Below are positions 1-6,874 of a DNA stretch of 64,000 nt, piece after piece. The stretch covers positions 112,368-176,367 of the forward strand of contig NZ_CALSBS010000009.1 of assembly GCF_943590815.1 (NCBI RefSeq), given 5' to 3'. A program made the position numbers and the translations under genes. Numbering within the stretch: the first letter of the stretch is position 1; the number at the start of each line of letters is the position of its first letter. The notes under the pieces were generated by a model. The model had not been told where the DNA came from and did not search any database. It worked only from the letters and a program-made list of their open reading frames with translations. The DNA comes from Pseudocitrobacter vendiensis (GTDB taxonomy: Bacteria > Pseudomonadota > Gammaproteobacteria > Enterobacterales > Enterobacteriaceae).

Positions 1-1293
1 AAAGACTACGTTAAGTTCTACGCTTCAGCCGTTGGCAAGGCGACCAACAGCCAAATCAAAAACCTGTTTGAGGGTGTCAGCCAGTACGGAACCGTATTGG
101 GGGCCACAGGTGAAGAGCAGAGTCGCGCCTTACTTGCTATTAATCAAATGTACGCCAAAGGTACGGTGCAGGCTGAAGAGCTAAAAGGACAGCTTGGTGA
201 CGCATTGCCTAACGCCGTTGGGATCTTCGTTAAAGCCCTGAATAAGCTGAAAGGCAGGACAGACCTTACAGAAAAAGATCTGATGTCTATGATGAAAAAC
301 GGTGAGCTACTGGCTAAAGATATCCTCCCCCTTGTTGGTGATGAGTTCAAGGCGGCAGCACAGAAAGGTGGCGCGTTTGAGAAGTCACTGAAATCTAACC
401 GTGTTGCGATGATGCGCCTACGTACAACGATGCAACTTGCACAGAAAAACTTCTTTGATTCAGGATTCGGCAGTCAGTTAACTGACACGTTTAACGGTCT
501 GACAGACGCTATTAACAGCAACCAGGACGCATTTAAAACGCTGGGAGCGATAGCTGGTAAGGTTGTTCAGGGCTTCACCGATGCAGGGGATACGGTCTAT
601 AACACCTTCATCCTCATTGAAGCGCTGATCAAGAGGTACGCCCCAGGACTATCTAAAACCTTCGAGGGATTCGGCAATACAGCAGCGTATGCAGCAGGTA
701 TAGCGATCTTCACTGGAGCAATCTTCAAGTTAGCTGGTGCTCTAAAATGGCTTGTGAGCTTCGCGAATCCGTTGAAAGGTTTGCTTGGGACACTCGCCAA
801 GGTAGGCGCTCTTGGTGGAATTGCCACACCGGGAACAGACAGCACCAAACCAACAAAAGGCGGTAAACAGGGTTTCTCTATCGGTCTCCCTGCGATCATT
901 GCTGCTGTAAGCCTCAATGACCAACTTGATAAAATTCAGGCTGATCCTGATGCCTTTATAAAGCAAGTGCAGGCGAATAATGACCGACCAACCATGTGGA
1001 CGGACATTAAAAAGTTTTTTGTTGACCATACACAGGGCTTTACCAATGCGTTCACTGGGGCGAATACGCTCCCCGGAATGTCACCGCTTCCAACGCCAAC
1101 GTTTACACCGCCAACTCTGGAGAATATGACCCAGCGCCAACCGTACAGCGTCAATATTCGTGGTGAGGCCGAGGTGAAGCTTTCACCAATCGACATCAAT
1201 GTTCATGATGGTGCGGTTACTGGCCTAGTCGATGCACGTATCAGGGACAATGAACTCAATAATCAGAACATGATTCTCGGAGTCGCGAGGTGA
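1..1293 (+). CDS. Phage tape measure protein, 5' end outside the window
   Basis: The reading frame is open from base 1, so the gene begins left of the window and about 430 C-terminal residues are visible. The stretch with EELKGQLGDALPNAV matches the N-terminal tape measure domain of long-tailed phages (GQLGEALPGA-like motif). A hydrophobic segment (AAYAAGIAIFTGAIFKLAG) follows in the middle, as is usual for tape measure proteins that enter the host membrane. In the family the protein sets tail length and helps DNA ejection. The visible C-terminal part is short for a tape measure. It is followed directly by a hairpin-plus-T-run terminator and then by capsid genes, not by tail-tip genes, which is an unusual order. 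Domain assignment is by eye. Confidence 0.7.
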   Translation, partial: KDYVKFYASAVGKATNSQIKNLFEGVSQYGTVLGATGEEQSRALLAINQMYAKGTVQAEELKGQLGDALPNAVGIFVKALNKLKGRTDLTEKDLMSMMKNGELLAKDILPLVGDEFKAAAQKGGAFEKSLKSNRVAMMRLRTTMQLAQKNFFDSGFGSQLTDTFNGLTDAINSNQDAFKTLGAIAGKVVQGFTDAGDTVYNTFILIEALIKRYAPGLSKTFEGFGNTAAYAAGIAIFTGAIFKLAGALKWLVSFANPLKGLLGTLAKVGALGGIATPGTDSTKPTKGGKQGFSIGLPAIIAAVSLNDQLDKIQADPDAFIKQVQANNDRPTMWTDIKKFFVDHTQGFTNAFTGANTLPGMSPLPTPTFTPPTLENMTQRQPYSVNIRGEAEVKLSPIDINVHDGAVTGLVDARIRDNELNNQNMILGVAR

Positions 1294-1307
1294 TGTAGCG
1301 ATCCGGC

Positions 1308-1326
1308 GGCGAATCTGTCGCCTTTT
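1308..1326 (+). terminator. Terminator-like hairpin after the tape measure gene
   Basis: GGCGA (1308-1312) and TCGCC (1318-1322) form a 5-bp stem with a 5-nt loop, followed by TTTT. It lies 15 nt after the tape measure stop. The stem is short, so termination may be partial. Confidence 0.45.
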
Positions 1327-1845
1327 AATCAAGAAGTCAATACGTCACCGTGAAATTTGTTGTAATTCTAATAGTGACATGATAAAATAATAACGTGAGG
1401 TGATTATGTGCAAATAACTGATTGCAGTTATGGTATGTGCGTACTACTGCCATTGTCGCTTCCCAACTCTCAAGGGGAATGCGATGTCAGGTCGCAAGGC
1501 AGCAAAATAAAAGCACCCGTACCGGGTTTGGCTCTGCCAAATCGCTACCAGCGATAAAAGTACACCTCGACTAGATCGGGATGCCATTAAATCCGGCGCT
1601 CTCCTCGTCGGTCATCTTGTCACGATGGAAACTGACAACAGGTGTGCAATGTTTTGGGTTCCTACTCCTTACCCATTGGACGGCGTTGCACACCTCCCAT
1701 CTCTCCACTCAGAAATTTCATCTCACCGATGATCCACCAACCGGGCAGGGATATTCCTGTTCCGGGGTCTTTTCTGTCTGGAATTCAAAGTGAAGAACAT
1801 CGCGAAGCGATTAGCAATCCTAATTACTAACTCGTGGAGCGAGTG

Positions 1846-1875
1846 AAAGAAGGTCGCCACTGTGCGGCCTCTTTT
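1846..1875 (+). terminator. Terminator-like hairpin inside the phage intergenic region
   Basis: GGTCGC (1852-1857) pairs with GCGGCC (1864-1869). The stem extends past one bulged A into AAAGA (1846-1850) paired with TCTTT (1870-1874). The T-run is mostly inside the stem, so it could be a terminator or simply one helix of the array. Confidence 0.3.
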
Positions 1876-1953
1876 ACGCCTGTAACAAATTCCGGCATAT
1901 CTGCCGAGTAACAATACCTGCCTGTAAAGCAGGTGACTTAACAAGGCCGCTTG

Positions 1954-2026
1954 GTGGTGAACCTTCAGCACTGGAGGTGTTTGCCTTTAGCAAATGGCAT
2001 CGCCCCGTAAACCATAGGTTCATCAC
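1954..2026 (+). promoter_or_regulatory. Branched RNA element in front of the decoration gene
   Basis: An 11-bp outer stem, GTGGTGAACCT (1954-1964) with AGGTTCATCAC (2016-2026, one G-U pair), closes over three small helices: CACT/GGTG (1969-1979), TTTGC/GCAAA (1980-1994) and GGC/GCC (1996-2004). This forms a four-way junction ending 34 nt before the ATG at 2061, with the ribosome binding site (GGAG at 2046-2049) just outside. A simpler version of the outer stem (TGAACC-TTT-GGTTCA, 3528-3542) occurs before the gene at 3615. The position suggests control of translation or mRNA stability. That is inference. Confidence 0.5.
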
Positions 2027-2060
2027 TTTGTGACCGAATAACTGATGGAGATAAAAAAAC

Positions 2061-2414
2061 ATGGCTTTTGAATATGAAAGTAAGACCCCACAGGCTGTAT
2101 TGGTTTATACCGATTCACCGATATTCCACAAACGCGAGGTAATCCTTGATCTGGCTGCTGACGTGACTTGCGGAGATGTGATTAACCCATCCACTGGCGC
2201 GGCTTATGTCGCAGCTGATGGCGATGATTGCGCTGTAGCACTGCAAAATCAGGTCGCTGGTGATGCTCGTAGTCTGGTTATCAGTGACACCCAATGTGTG
2301 TTCAATCCGGCGGGGTTGGTTGTGGACGCAGCCGCAAAAGATGCTGCTTACACCGCACTTATCAAACAGGGCAATCGCATTGCCGATGCAAACACCACTA
2401 TCGCAGCGATCTAA
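2061..2414 (+). CDS. Phage head decoration protein (lambda gpD-like)
   Basis: The 117-residue protein sits immediately before a major capsid gene. It has the size and composition of capsid decoration proteins: small, Ala/Val/Asp-rich, beta-strand-rich, no membrane segment or signal peptide. Stretches such as DVINPSTGAAYVAADGDDCA and the final AYTALIKQGNRIADANTTI resemble the head decoration family that caps three-fold axes of lambda-like heads. The start at 2061 follows a GGAG site after a long structured leader. The gap to the capsid gene is only 18 nt, indicating co-transcription. The assignment rests mostly on context and overall resemblance. Confidence 0.6.
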   Translation: MAFEYESKTPQAVLVYTDSPIFHKREVILDLAADVTCGDVINPSTGAAYVAADGDDCAVALQNQVAGDARSLVISDTQCVFNPAGLVVDAAAKDAAYTALIKQGNRIADANTTIAAI

Positions 2415-2432
2415 TCAGGGAGAGATAACATT

Positions 2433-3461
2433 ATGAAATTGAATGATTTTACTAACCTAAGCGGTCAGTTTGTTAAACCAAGCGGCGAGGGATTCCTTCT
2501 GTCCAGCCTGGGCCTGTTTACCAGCCGTCCAAGCGATACGCAGATCATCGCCCTGGATACGATTGAGGACGTGCAGAGAGAAATTACCAAATCGGTAGCT
2601 CGTTATGGCTCAGAAATGTCGGGGCTTTCATTTCCCCGTGCAGCTAACGTGACCGTTCAGGCTCCGTTACATGTCTACAGCTCCACCATCACCAGCCAGG
2701 ATTGGCAGGGCAAGCGTCAACCCGGTGAAAACCGTCAAATGACCGCTGAAGATGTTGTGGCGAACCATACGCTGAAGCATTACCTGCAAACCCGCCGGGA
2801 TGTTGAATTCGCCATGGCGCAGAGTCTGCTGCACAACGTAACCGAAGCCACGCACCTACGCGAAGGCCCAACCATTCTCTGGAATGAATTTTGGGGAATT
2901 GAACAGCCGTCCACTGTTGTGAAGACTGGTGTTAGCGCCAACGTCATCACCGAACTACAGAAAGCAACTACGCTTCTGAAACAAAAACTTGGTGGTTGGT
3001 CATCCAGCATTAAGCAGATTTACCTGCTGGCGAGTCCGAGCCTATTCACTGCAATTCAGGCGAACCCGACCGCATATCAGGCCGCTCTATTTGGTGCTAC
3101 GTCTCGCGATATCGTATTCCCGGAAACTCTGGGTGCTTATGACCGCTACAACATCGGGCGTGTAACTGTGGTTCAGGTTGATGATCCGCTATACGGCATT
3201 GCAGACGGGGAAGGTTATATGCTGGCGTCATTCTCCAACATCGTAGAAGGTGACCTGTCACCGTACATGACTTACCAGACTCCGGCGAGCCGTCATGCAG
3301 AGGTTGCAAATGGTCCGGTTTATCCGTCTTATCACTACGTTCTGCGTGATAAGTTCATGAATTATGAGGTGGTCAGCGAACTATCCCAGATTCAAATTCC
3401 TATGCGCCCGGACTTCGTTCTGAAAATCACGGGTGATTTCACCGATCAGGCTGTGATGTAA
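2433..3461 (+). CDS. Phage major capsid protein (gpE-like)
   Basis: The 342-residue protein has the length and layout of the major capsid protein E family of lambdoid phages. It has an N-terminal arm, a central part with DVEFAMAQSLLHNVTEATHLREGPT, and a C-terminal domain with SPYMTYQTPASRHAEVANGPVYPSYHYVLRDK followed by an IQIPMRPDFVLKI segment. It should form the icosahedral shell with the decoration protein encoded just upstream. A GGGAGAG ribosome binding site precedes the ATG. No portal, terminase, protease or scaffold gene is next to it in this window. Family placement is by pattern and neighbour and is moderately sure. Confidence 0.65.
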   Translation: MKLNDFTNLSGQFVKPSGEGFLLSSLGLFTSRPSDTQIIALDTIEDVQREITKSVARYGSEMSGLSFPRAANVTVQAPLHVYSSTITSQDWQGKRQPGENRQMTAEDVVANHTLKHYLQTRRDVEFAMAQSLLHNVTEATHLREGPTILWNEFWGIEQPSTVVKTGVSANVITELQKATTLLKQKLGGWSSSIKQIYLLASPSLFTAIQANPTAYQAALFGATSRDIVFPETLGAYDRYNIGRVTVVQVDDPLYGIADGEGYMLASFSNIVEGDLSPYMTYQTPASRHAEVANGPVYPSYHYVLRDKFMNYEVVSELSQIQIPMRPDFVLKITGDFTDQAVM

Positions 3462-3463
3462 GA

Positions 3464-3583
3464 AGCGGAATTCCGCTGGCGGGTACATTGGGGGCGATTT
3501 GCCCCCACCGTAGCAAGGCCCTACGGGTGAACCTTTGGTTCATCTTGATTCTGTATTCCGGCATTTGAAGCCGGGGAATCAAG
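3464..3583 (+). promoter_or_regulatory. Stem-loop array between the capsid gene and the next phage gene
   Basis: The 153-nt gap after the capsid stop is a chain of helices: AGCGG/CCGCT (3464-3477), TGGGGGC/GCCCCCA (3489-3507), CCGTAG/CTACGG (3508-3526), TGAACC/GGTTCA (3528-3542), and CTTGATTC/GAATCAAG (3544-3551 with 3576-3583) enclosing CCGGC/GCCGG (3558-3574). The architecture repeats that of 1414-2026, and the CAAGGCC...GGTGAACCTT segment occurs in both. There is no T-run, so this is not a simple terminator. Confidence 0.5.
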
Positions 3584-3614
3584 ACCGGATGGCGAGGCAA
3601 AGAAGAGGATACAT

Positions 3615-3827
3615 ATGAAATTACAATTGATAGGCCGGGGAAACCAGCCTTTGCTCACATTCATTATGGATGGTGGTTCTGATGACTCCATTCTGAACAT
3701 CAGCGCTTTGAGTCGGAAACTCGGTTGTAGTCGGTCATCATTTATTGACCGTTGTCGTGACTACGGCTTAGACAGTGCAATCAGGTACTACCTTGAAGAG
3801 CAACGAAAGAAGAAACTGAAAGAATAG
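3615..3827 (+). CDS. Small phage protein with a helix-turn-helix-like segment
   Basis: A 70-residue basic protein follows a structured leader with an AAGAGGA ribosome binding site. The central part (NISALSRKLGCSRSSFIDRCRDYG) has the spacing of a helix-turn-helix motif, and the C-terminus is highly charged (EEQRKKKLKE). This suggests nucleic-acid binding, but no family is recognised. It lies after the capsid gene and is followed at once by a good terminator, so it is the last gene of this transcription unit. Alternative: a small virion or regulatory protein of unknown role. Confidence 0.55.
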   Translation: MKLQLIGRGNQPLLTFIMDGGSDDSILNISALSRKLGCSRSSFIDRCRDYGLDSAIRYYLEEQRKKKLKE

Positions 3828-3852
3828 AAGCCGGATTAATCCCGGCTTTTTT
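3828..3852 (+). terminator. Rho-independent terminator after the small phage gene
   Basis: AAGCCGG (3828-3834) and CCGGCTT (3842-3848) form a 7-bp stem with a 7-nt loop, followed by an unbroken T-run to 3852. Confidence 0.85.
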
Positions 3853-3943
3853 ATGGGTTCTTGTTCGATTTTATTTACGAAAATTAACAAGATAGATAGT
3901 ATGTCATATGAATTGTGATACCCCTGCCTCTGAGAGAGATAAT

Positions 3944-4363
3944 ATGAAAAGAGTACTAATGTTAGGTGGTTTTATTTGTTACCTTTTTTCAATGACTACT
4001 ATGGCTTCACCTGAAACCGAGTTGCAAGTTGCTCAAGCGAAACATCAACTCGCTGAAGCCTTCATAAAAGGTGGGTTACTTACTGACTCATTAACAGAAA
4101 AGGCTCGTAGTAATCCTCAGGCCGCAGGCCAAGAAATTGCCAACAGCATGGCGCAAAATATTGATAGCATGGTTGTTCAAGGGATCAATAATGGGGAAAG
4201 CTGTGAATCAATTTCCAATCGGATATCTCAAAGAATGGCTAAGGCAATGGAGCATAGTCAACCGGATCAGCCGATATCTCCGGCAGCGAAGAAAGCAGCA
4301 GCAAAACTTCCACTGGCTGTTGCAAACTATGCAAGTGCCCAGTGTGCATATCTACTTGAGTAA
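3944..4363 (+). CDS. Exported protein of unknown function at the prophage end
   Basis: I choose the ATG at 3944 over the upstream ATG at 3908. It follows a GAGAGAG ribosome binding site and begins a clear signal peptide (MKRVLMLGGFICYLFSMTTMA, cleavage probably after TMA). The mature part of about 118 residues is helical and polar with two cysteines (NGESCESIS and SAQCAYLL), which could form a periplasmic disulfide. It has its own promoter-sized gap upstream and its own terminator, the usual arrangement for prophage cargo (moron) genes expressed from the lysogen. No family is recognised; superinfection exclusion or host envelope change are possibilities only. Confidence 0.65.
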   Translation: MKRVLMLGGFICYLFSMTTMASPETELQVAQAKHQLAEAFIKGGLLTDSLTEKARSNPQAAGQEIANSMAQNIDSMVVQGINNGESCESISNRISQRMAKAMEHSQPDQPISPAAKKAAAKLPLAVANYASAQCAYLLE

Positions 4364-4411
4364 ACCAGAACACTTATAATGGGGTGTGTCACCACATCCT
4401 ATCTCTCGATG

Positions 4412-4436
4412 AAGCCGGGTTAAGCCCGGCTTTTTT
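4412..4436 (+). terminator. Rho-independent terminator after the exported protein gene
   Basis: GCCGGG (4414-4419) pairs with CCCGGC (4425-4430) across a 5-nt loop. Flanking AA/TT and a run of six T complete a strong terminator. Confidence 0.85.
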
Positions 4437-4547
4437 GTGTCTGTCGCATGAGAAACGGCTTGCCAGTGACACCATTTGGTGATACAAATTCATTGCCTCA
4501 CTGCTTTTTAGTGCATTGAAAAACATAGGTTTTATTCGAAAATCCTT

Positions 4548-4567
4548 AGCTGGCAGGGCCCCCACCC
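4548..4567 (+). other. Prophage attachment site attR: 3' end of ffs (4.5S RNA)
   Basis: AGCTGGCAGGGCCCCCACCC is identical to the last 20 nt of the E. coli 4.5S RNA as I remember it. The rest of ffs is absent here: the bases to the left are unrelated AT-rich phage sequence. In E. coli ffs lies just upstream of ybaA in the same orientation, and ybaA is found 2.3 kb to the right. The simplest reading is integration into the 3' end of ffs, with the core repeated at the far end of the prophage. The prophage/chromosome border is then at about 4567. Confidence 0.8.
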
Positions 4568-4649
4568 AATTCAGCCCTCTGTCACCACGCCTCTATTCTC
4601 ACATCAATAGCACGATATCTTTCACTACCCTGAATCGCAGCAACATCCT

Positions 4650-6077
4650 TTAAATGATTTTGCGTAATCGGCTGGTATTCTGCTGCCCGGCAAGGGTCTG
4701 CCAGAGCGGCTGTAATAATTCAAAGGCATCACGCAATGTTTCATCTGGCAGTGTAAAAGGCAGGCGCAGGTTGCGTTCAAACGCGCCCGCTAACCCGAAG
4801 CGCGTGCCTGTGCCAAGGTGTATACCCACGCTTTCCGCCCGGGCCGCAAACTGCGTGGCCAGCATCTCGGGCAGTTCAACCCAGAAAGAGAGGCCGCCTT
4901 CAGGCTGGGTAAAGTGCCACTGGGGAAAATAATCCTGCATCAATGCGGCACACATGTCGCGACGTTGCGCCAGCATCGCTCGTCTGGCAGGCAATAAATT
5001 GTCGGCGTTTTCCAGTAACCACAGGGCAGCTAACTGTTCCAGCAGCGGTGAGCCGAGATCGAGCGTATCGCGCGCCTGAATCAGCGATGCGAGCGTGCGT
5101 GTTGAAGCCCGAATCCATCCTAAACGTAACCCACCCCAGAAACTTTTTCCGGCAGAGCCGATGGTAATCACCGGGGCATCGGCATTGAATGCCGCCAGCG
5201 GCGGGGGAGGTGGGGCGTTGTACCATAAATCGACCATCGTTTCGTCGACCACCAGCGTGGTGCGCGTGCGAGCGGCGAGGTCAGCGATTGTCTGTCGTGT
5301 GGCGTGGTCCATACAGCGACCGGTAGGGTTATGAAAATCGGGCATCAGCCACGCCAGACGCGGCGCGGTTTGGGCGATGATCGCCGCCAGCCCGTCAGTA
5401 TCCCAACCCTGTGGGGGCAAAGATAAGCCCACGGGGCGGCAGGATGCGCCCTGAATCGCGGCAATCGCTAACGGATAAGTGGGATTCTCAACGACCACGC
5501 GATCGCCAGGTCCGGTCATTGCGCGCAGAACCAGCGCCAGCCCGCTGAGCGCACCGTTTACCAGCATAATTTCGTCCGCTTTTGTCGGCAGGCCGCGCGC
5601 ACAGTAGCGACGCGCGATGGCTTCGCGCAGTACCCTTAATCCATGCTGATCGTAGCCGGTGTGATGCAAATACTCCGGTAGCATGGTTAATGCATGGCTG
5701 TAGGCCTGATGTATTTCTGCACCGGCACTTAGCGCGGCGGTGGAGAGATCCAGCGCTTCCGGTGCCGACATGCGGGTTGGAATTTCGCGGCGGCCTTCTG
5801 GCAACATTACCCACGAGCCGCTCCCGTGGCGACTTTGCAGATACCCTTCATCTCTTAGCTGCGCCAGTGCGCTGGCGACAGTGGTACGACTGACGCCCAA
5901 TACCGTGGCAAATTCACGTTCGCCGGGCAAACGGCTCTCCAGCGGTAACCGCCCATCGAGGATTAGCAAACGCAGCGCCTGTGCCAGCTGTCGCCACAGC
6001 GGGGTGCGTGAGTTGGCCTCCTGCCAGTGGCCAAGCAGGCGAACCAATGAGTGGGTGGCCGAGCGTCGTGGTGTCAT
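4650..6077 (-). CDS. MocR-type regulator paired with YczE
   Basis: A GntR-type winged helix (PLWRQLAQALRLLI to VSRTTVASALAQLRDEGYL) is fused to an aminotransferase-fold domain. The PLP lysine lies in GSAGKSFWGGLRLGW and a substrate-fold motif in LMPDFHNPTGR. This is the MocR/PdxR architecture, in which PLP or an aminated ligand controls DNA binding. I start it at 6077 (MTPRRSATH), about 475 residues, because a GTGGA site precedes it; a longer frame reaching 6167 would overlap the start of the divergent gene. It faces a YczE-type membrane protein gene, a pairing known from many bacteria. It probably represses or activates that partner. It is not at this site in E. coli K-12. Confidence 0.85.
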   Translation of the reverse strand: MTPRRSATHSLVRLLGHWQEANSRTPLWRQLAQALRLLILDGRLPLESRLPGEREFATVLGVSRTTVASALAQLRDEGYLQSRHGSGSWVMLPEGRREIPTRMSAPEALDLSTAALSAGAEIHQAYSHALTMLPEYLHHTGYDQHGLRVLREAIARRYCARGLPTKADEIMLVNGALSGLALVLRAMTGPGDRVVVENPTYPLAIAAIQGASCRPVGLSLPPQGWDTDGLAAIIAQTAPRLAWLMPDFHNPTGRCMDHATRQTIADLAARTRTTLVVDETMVDLWYNAPPPPPLAAFNADAPVITIGSAGKSFWGGLRLGWIRASTRTLASLIQARDTLDLGSPLLEQLAALWLLENADNLLPARRAMLAQRRDMCAALMQDYFPQWHFTQPEGGLSFWVELPEMLATQFAARAESVGIHLGTGTRFGLAGAFERNLRLPFTLPDETLRDAFELLQPLWQTLAGQQNTSRLRKII

Positions 6078-6084
6078 ATGCAGT

Positions 6085-6102
6085 CCACTTTTTAAAAACT
6101 GG
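6085..6102. promoter_or_regulatory. Possible operator between the MocR gene and yczE
   Basis: CCACTTTTTAAAAACTGG is an almost perfect inverted repeat lying 8 bp before the regulator start and 63 bp before the divergent gene. Its position suits autoregulation. There is no direct evidence that it is bound. Confidence 0.3.
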
Positions 6103-6165
6103 TCATTAATCATAATGCCATTTTCACCGATGATGAAGTTCTGAACGCTTATTCTGAGGTGCATC

Positions 6166-6768
6166 ATGCTCCGTCGTCTTATCCAGCTTTATATCGGTCT
6201 GGCCCTTTACGGTGTCTCCACAGCGATGTTTGTTCGTGCGGATTTGGGCGCCGATCCGTGGAACGTGTTTCATCTCGGCGTCGCCAGCCTGCTGTCGATG
6301 AATATCGGTCTGGTGATTATCGCCACCGGCGTCCTGGTGCTGCTGTTCTGGATCCCCCTGCGCCAGCGTCCGGGGCTGGGCACGGTCAGTAACGTGATTG
6401 TGCTGGGGCTGACCGCCGATGCGACGCTGGCTATTCTGCCGCCGCTGGAATCTTTGGTGGCGCGTAGCGCGCTGCTGGCTGCGGCAATCGTGGTGAACGC
6501 GCTGGCCACGGGGATGTATATCGGTGCGGGTTTCGGCGCGGGGCCGCGCGATGGCCTGATGACCGGACTGCACGCGCGTACTGGCTGGTCGGTACGGGGG
6601 ATTCGTACCACCATTGAACTGTCAGTGCTGGTGATTGGTGTACTGCTGGGTGGAACATTTGGTGTAGGCACCGTGCTGTATGCTCTGGCGATCGGCCCAC
6701 TCATTCAGCTTTGTCTGCCGTGGTTTCGTCAACCCAGCGGCACGCGCAGCGCGGCGGTAATTTCCTGA
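6166..6768 (+). CDS. YczE/YyaS/YitT-family membrane protein
   Basis: The 200-residue protein has about five hydrophobic segments and the family signature of small glycine-rich loops (GADLGADPWNVFHLG-like at 25-40 and GAGFGAGPRDGLMTGL near 125). A GAGGTG site precedes the ATG. The family is found beside MocR regulators and is thought to be a transporter or carrier of an amino-group metabolite, but its substrate is unproven. It is transcribed away from the MocR gene and probably controlled by it. GC content is high (about 60%), slightly above the neighbours. Confidence 0.8.
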   Translation: MLRRLIQLYIGLALYGVSTAMFVRADLGADPWNVFHLGVASLLSMNIGLVIIATGVLVLLFWIPLRQRPGLGTVSNVIVLGLTADATLAILPPLESLVARSALLAAAIVVNALATGMYIGAGFGAGPRDGLMTGLHARTGWSVRGIRTTIELSVLVIGVLLGGTFGVGTVLYALAIGPLIQLCLPWFRQPSGTRSAAVIS

Positions 6769-6874
6769 GTTCAGAGCGGCGGTTGAGCTACGCGTTTAGC
6801 TCGCAGCAGAACTAAACTTATCAACAGACGCAGTCAGGTTTTCTGGCTGCGCTGTCACTTCGGAGGATTATCTG

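Larger units (their letters stand above)
1414..2026 (+). other. Gene-free, hairpin-saturated phage intergenic RNA region
   Basis: No convincing ORF or ribosome binding site occurs between 1294 and 2060. The region contains at least 15 perfect or near-perfect stem-loops, many with almost no spacer. Examples: 1414-1431 (7-bp stem), 1454-1486 (11-bp stem with one bulge), 1515-1527, 1528-1540 and 1541-1555 (three adjoining hairpins with 3-nt loops), 1566-1580, 1593-1611, 1640-1695 (10-bp outer stem), 1741-1765, 1799-1811, 1830-1844, 1846-1874, 1893-1906, 1916-1934, and a branched structure at 1954-2026. All were found by reading complementarity. I do not recognise a named RNA family. It may be a structured leader, a processing region of the late transcript, or a separate non-coding RNA. 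Confidence 0.6.

Noticed and set aside
1581..1971. Short ORFs on both strands inside the phage intergenic region
   Set aside because: They have no ribosome binding site, run through perfect hairpins and resemble no protein; the structural constraint explains the sequence better.
1880..2030. A complete tRNA gene
   Set aside because: Only an anticodon-arm-like hairpin is present. No D arm, no T arm with a TTCRANT-type loop and no 7-bp acceptor stem could be found.
1294..2060. Group I or group II intron
   Set aside because: No conserved P7/P3 core segments, no domain V and no intron-encoded protein; the flanking sequence does not join two exons of one gene.
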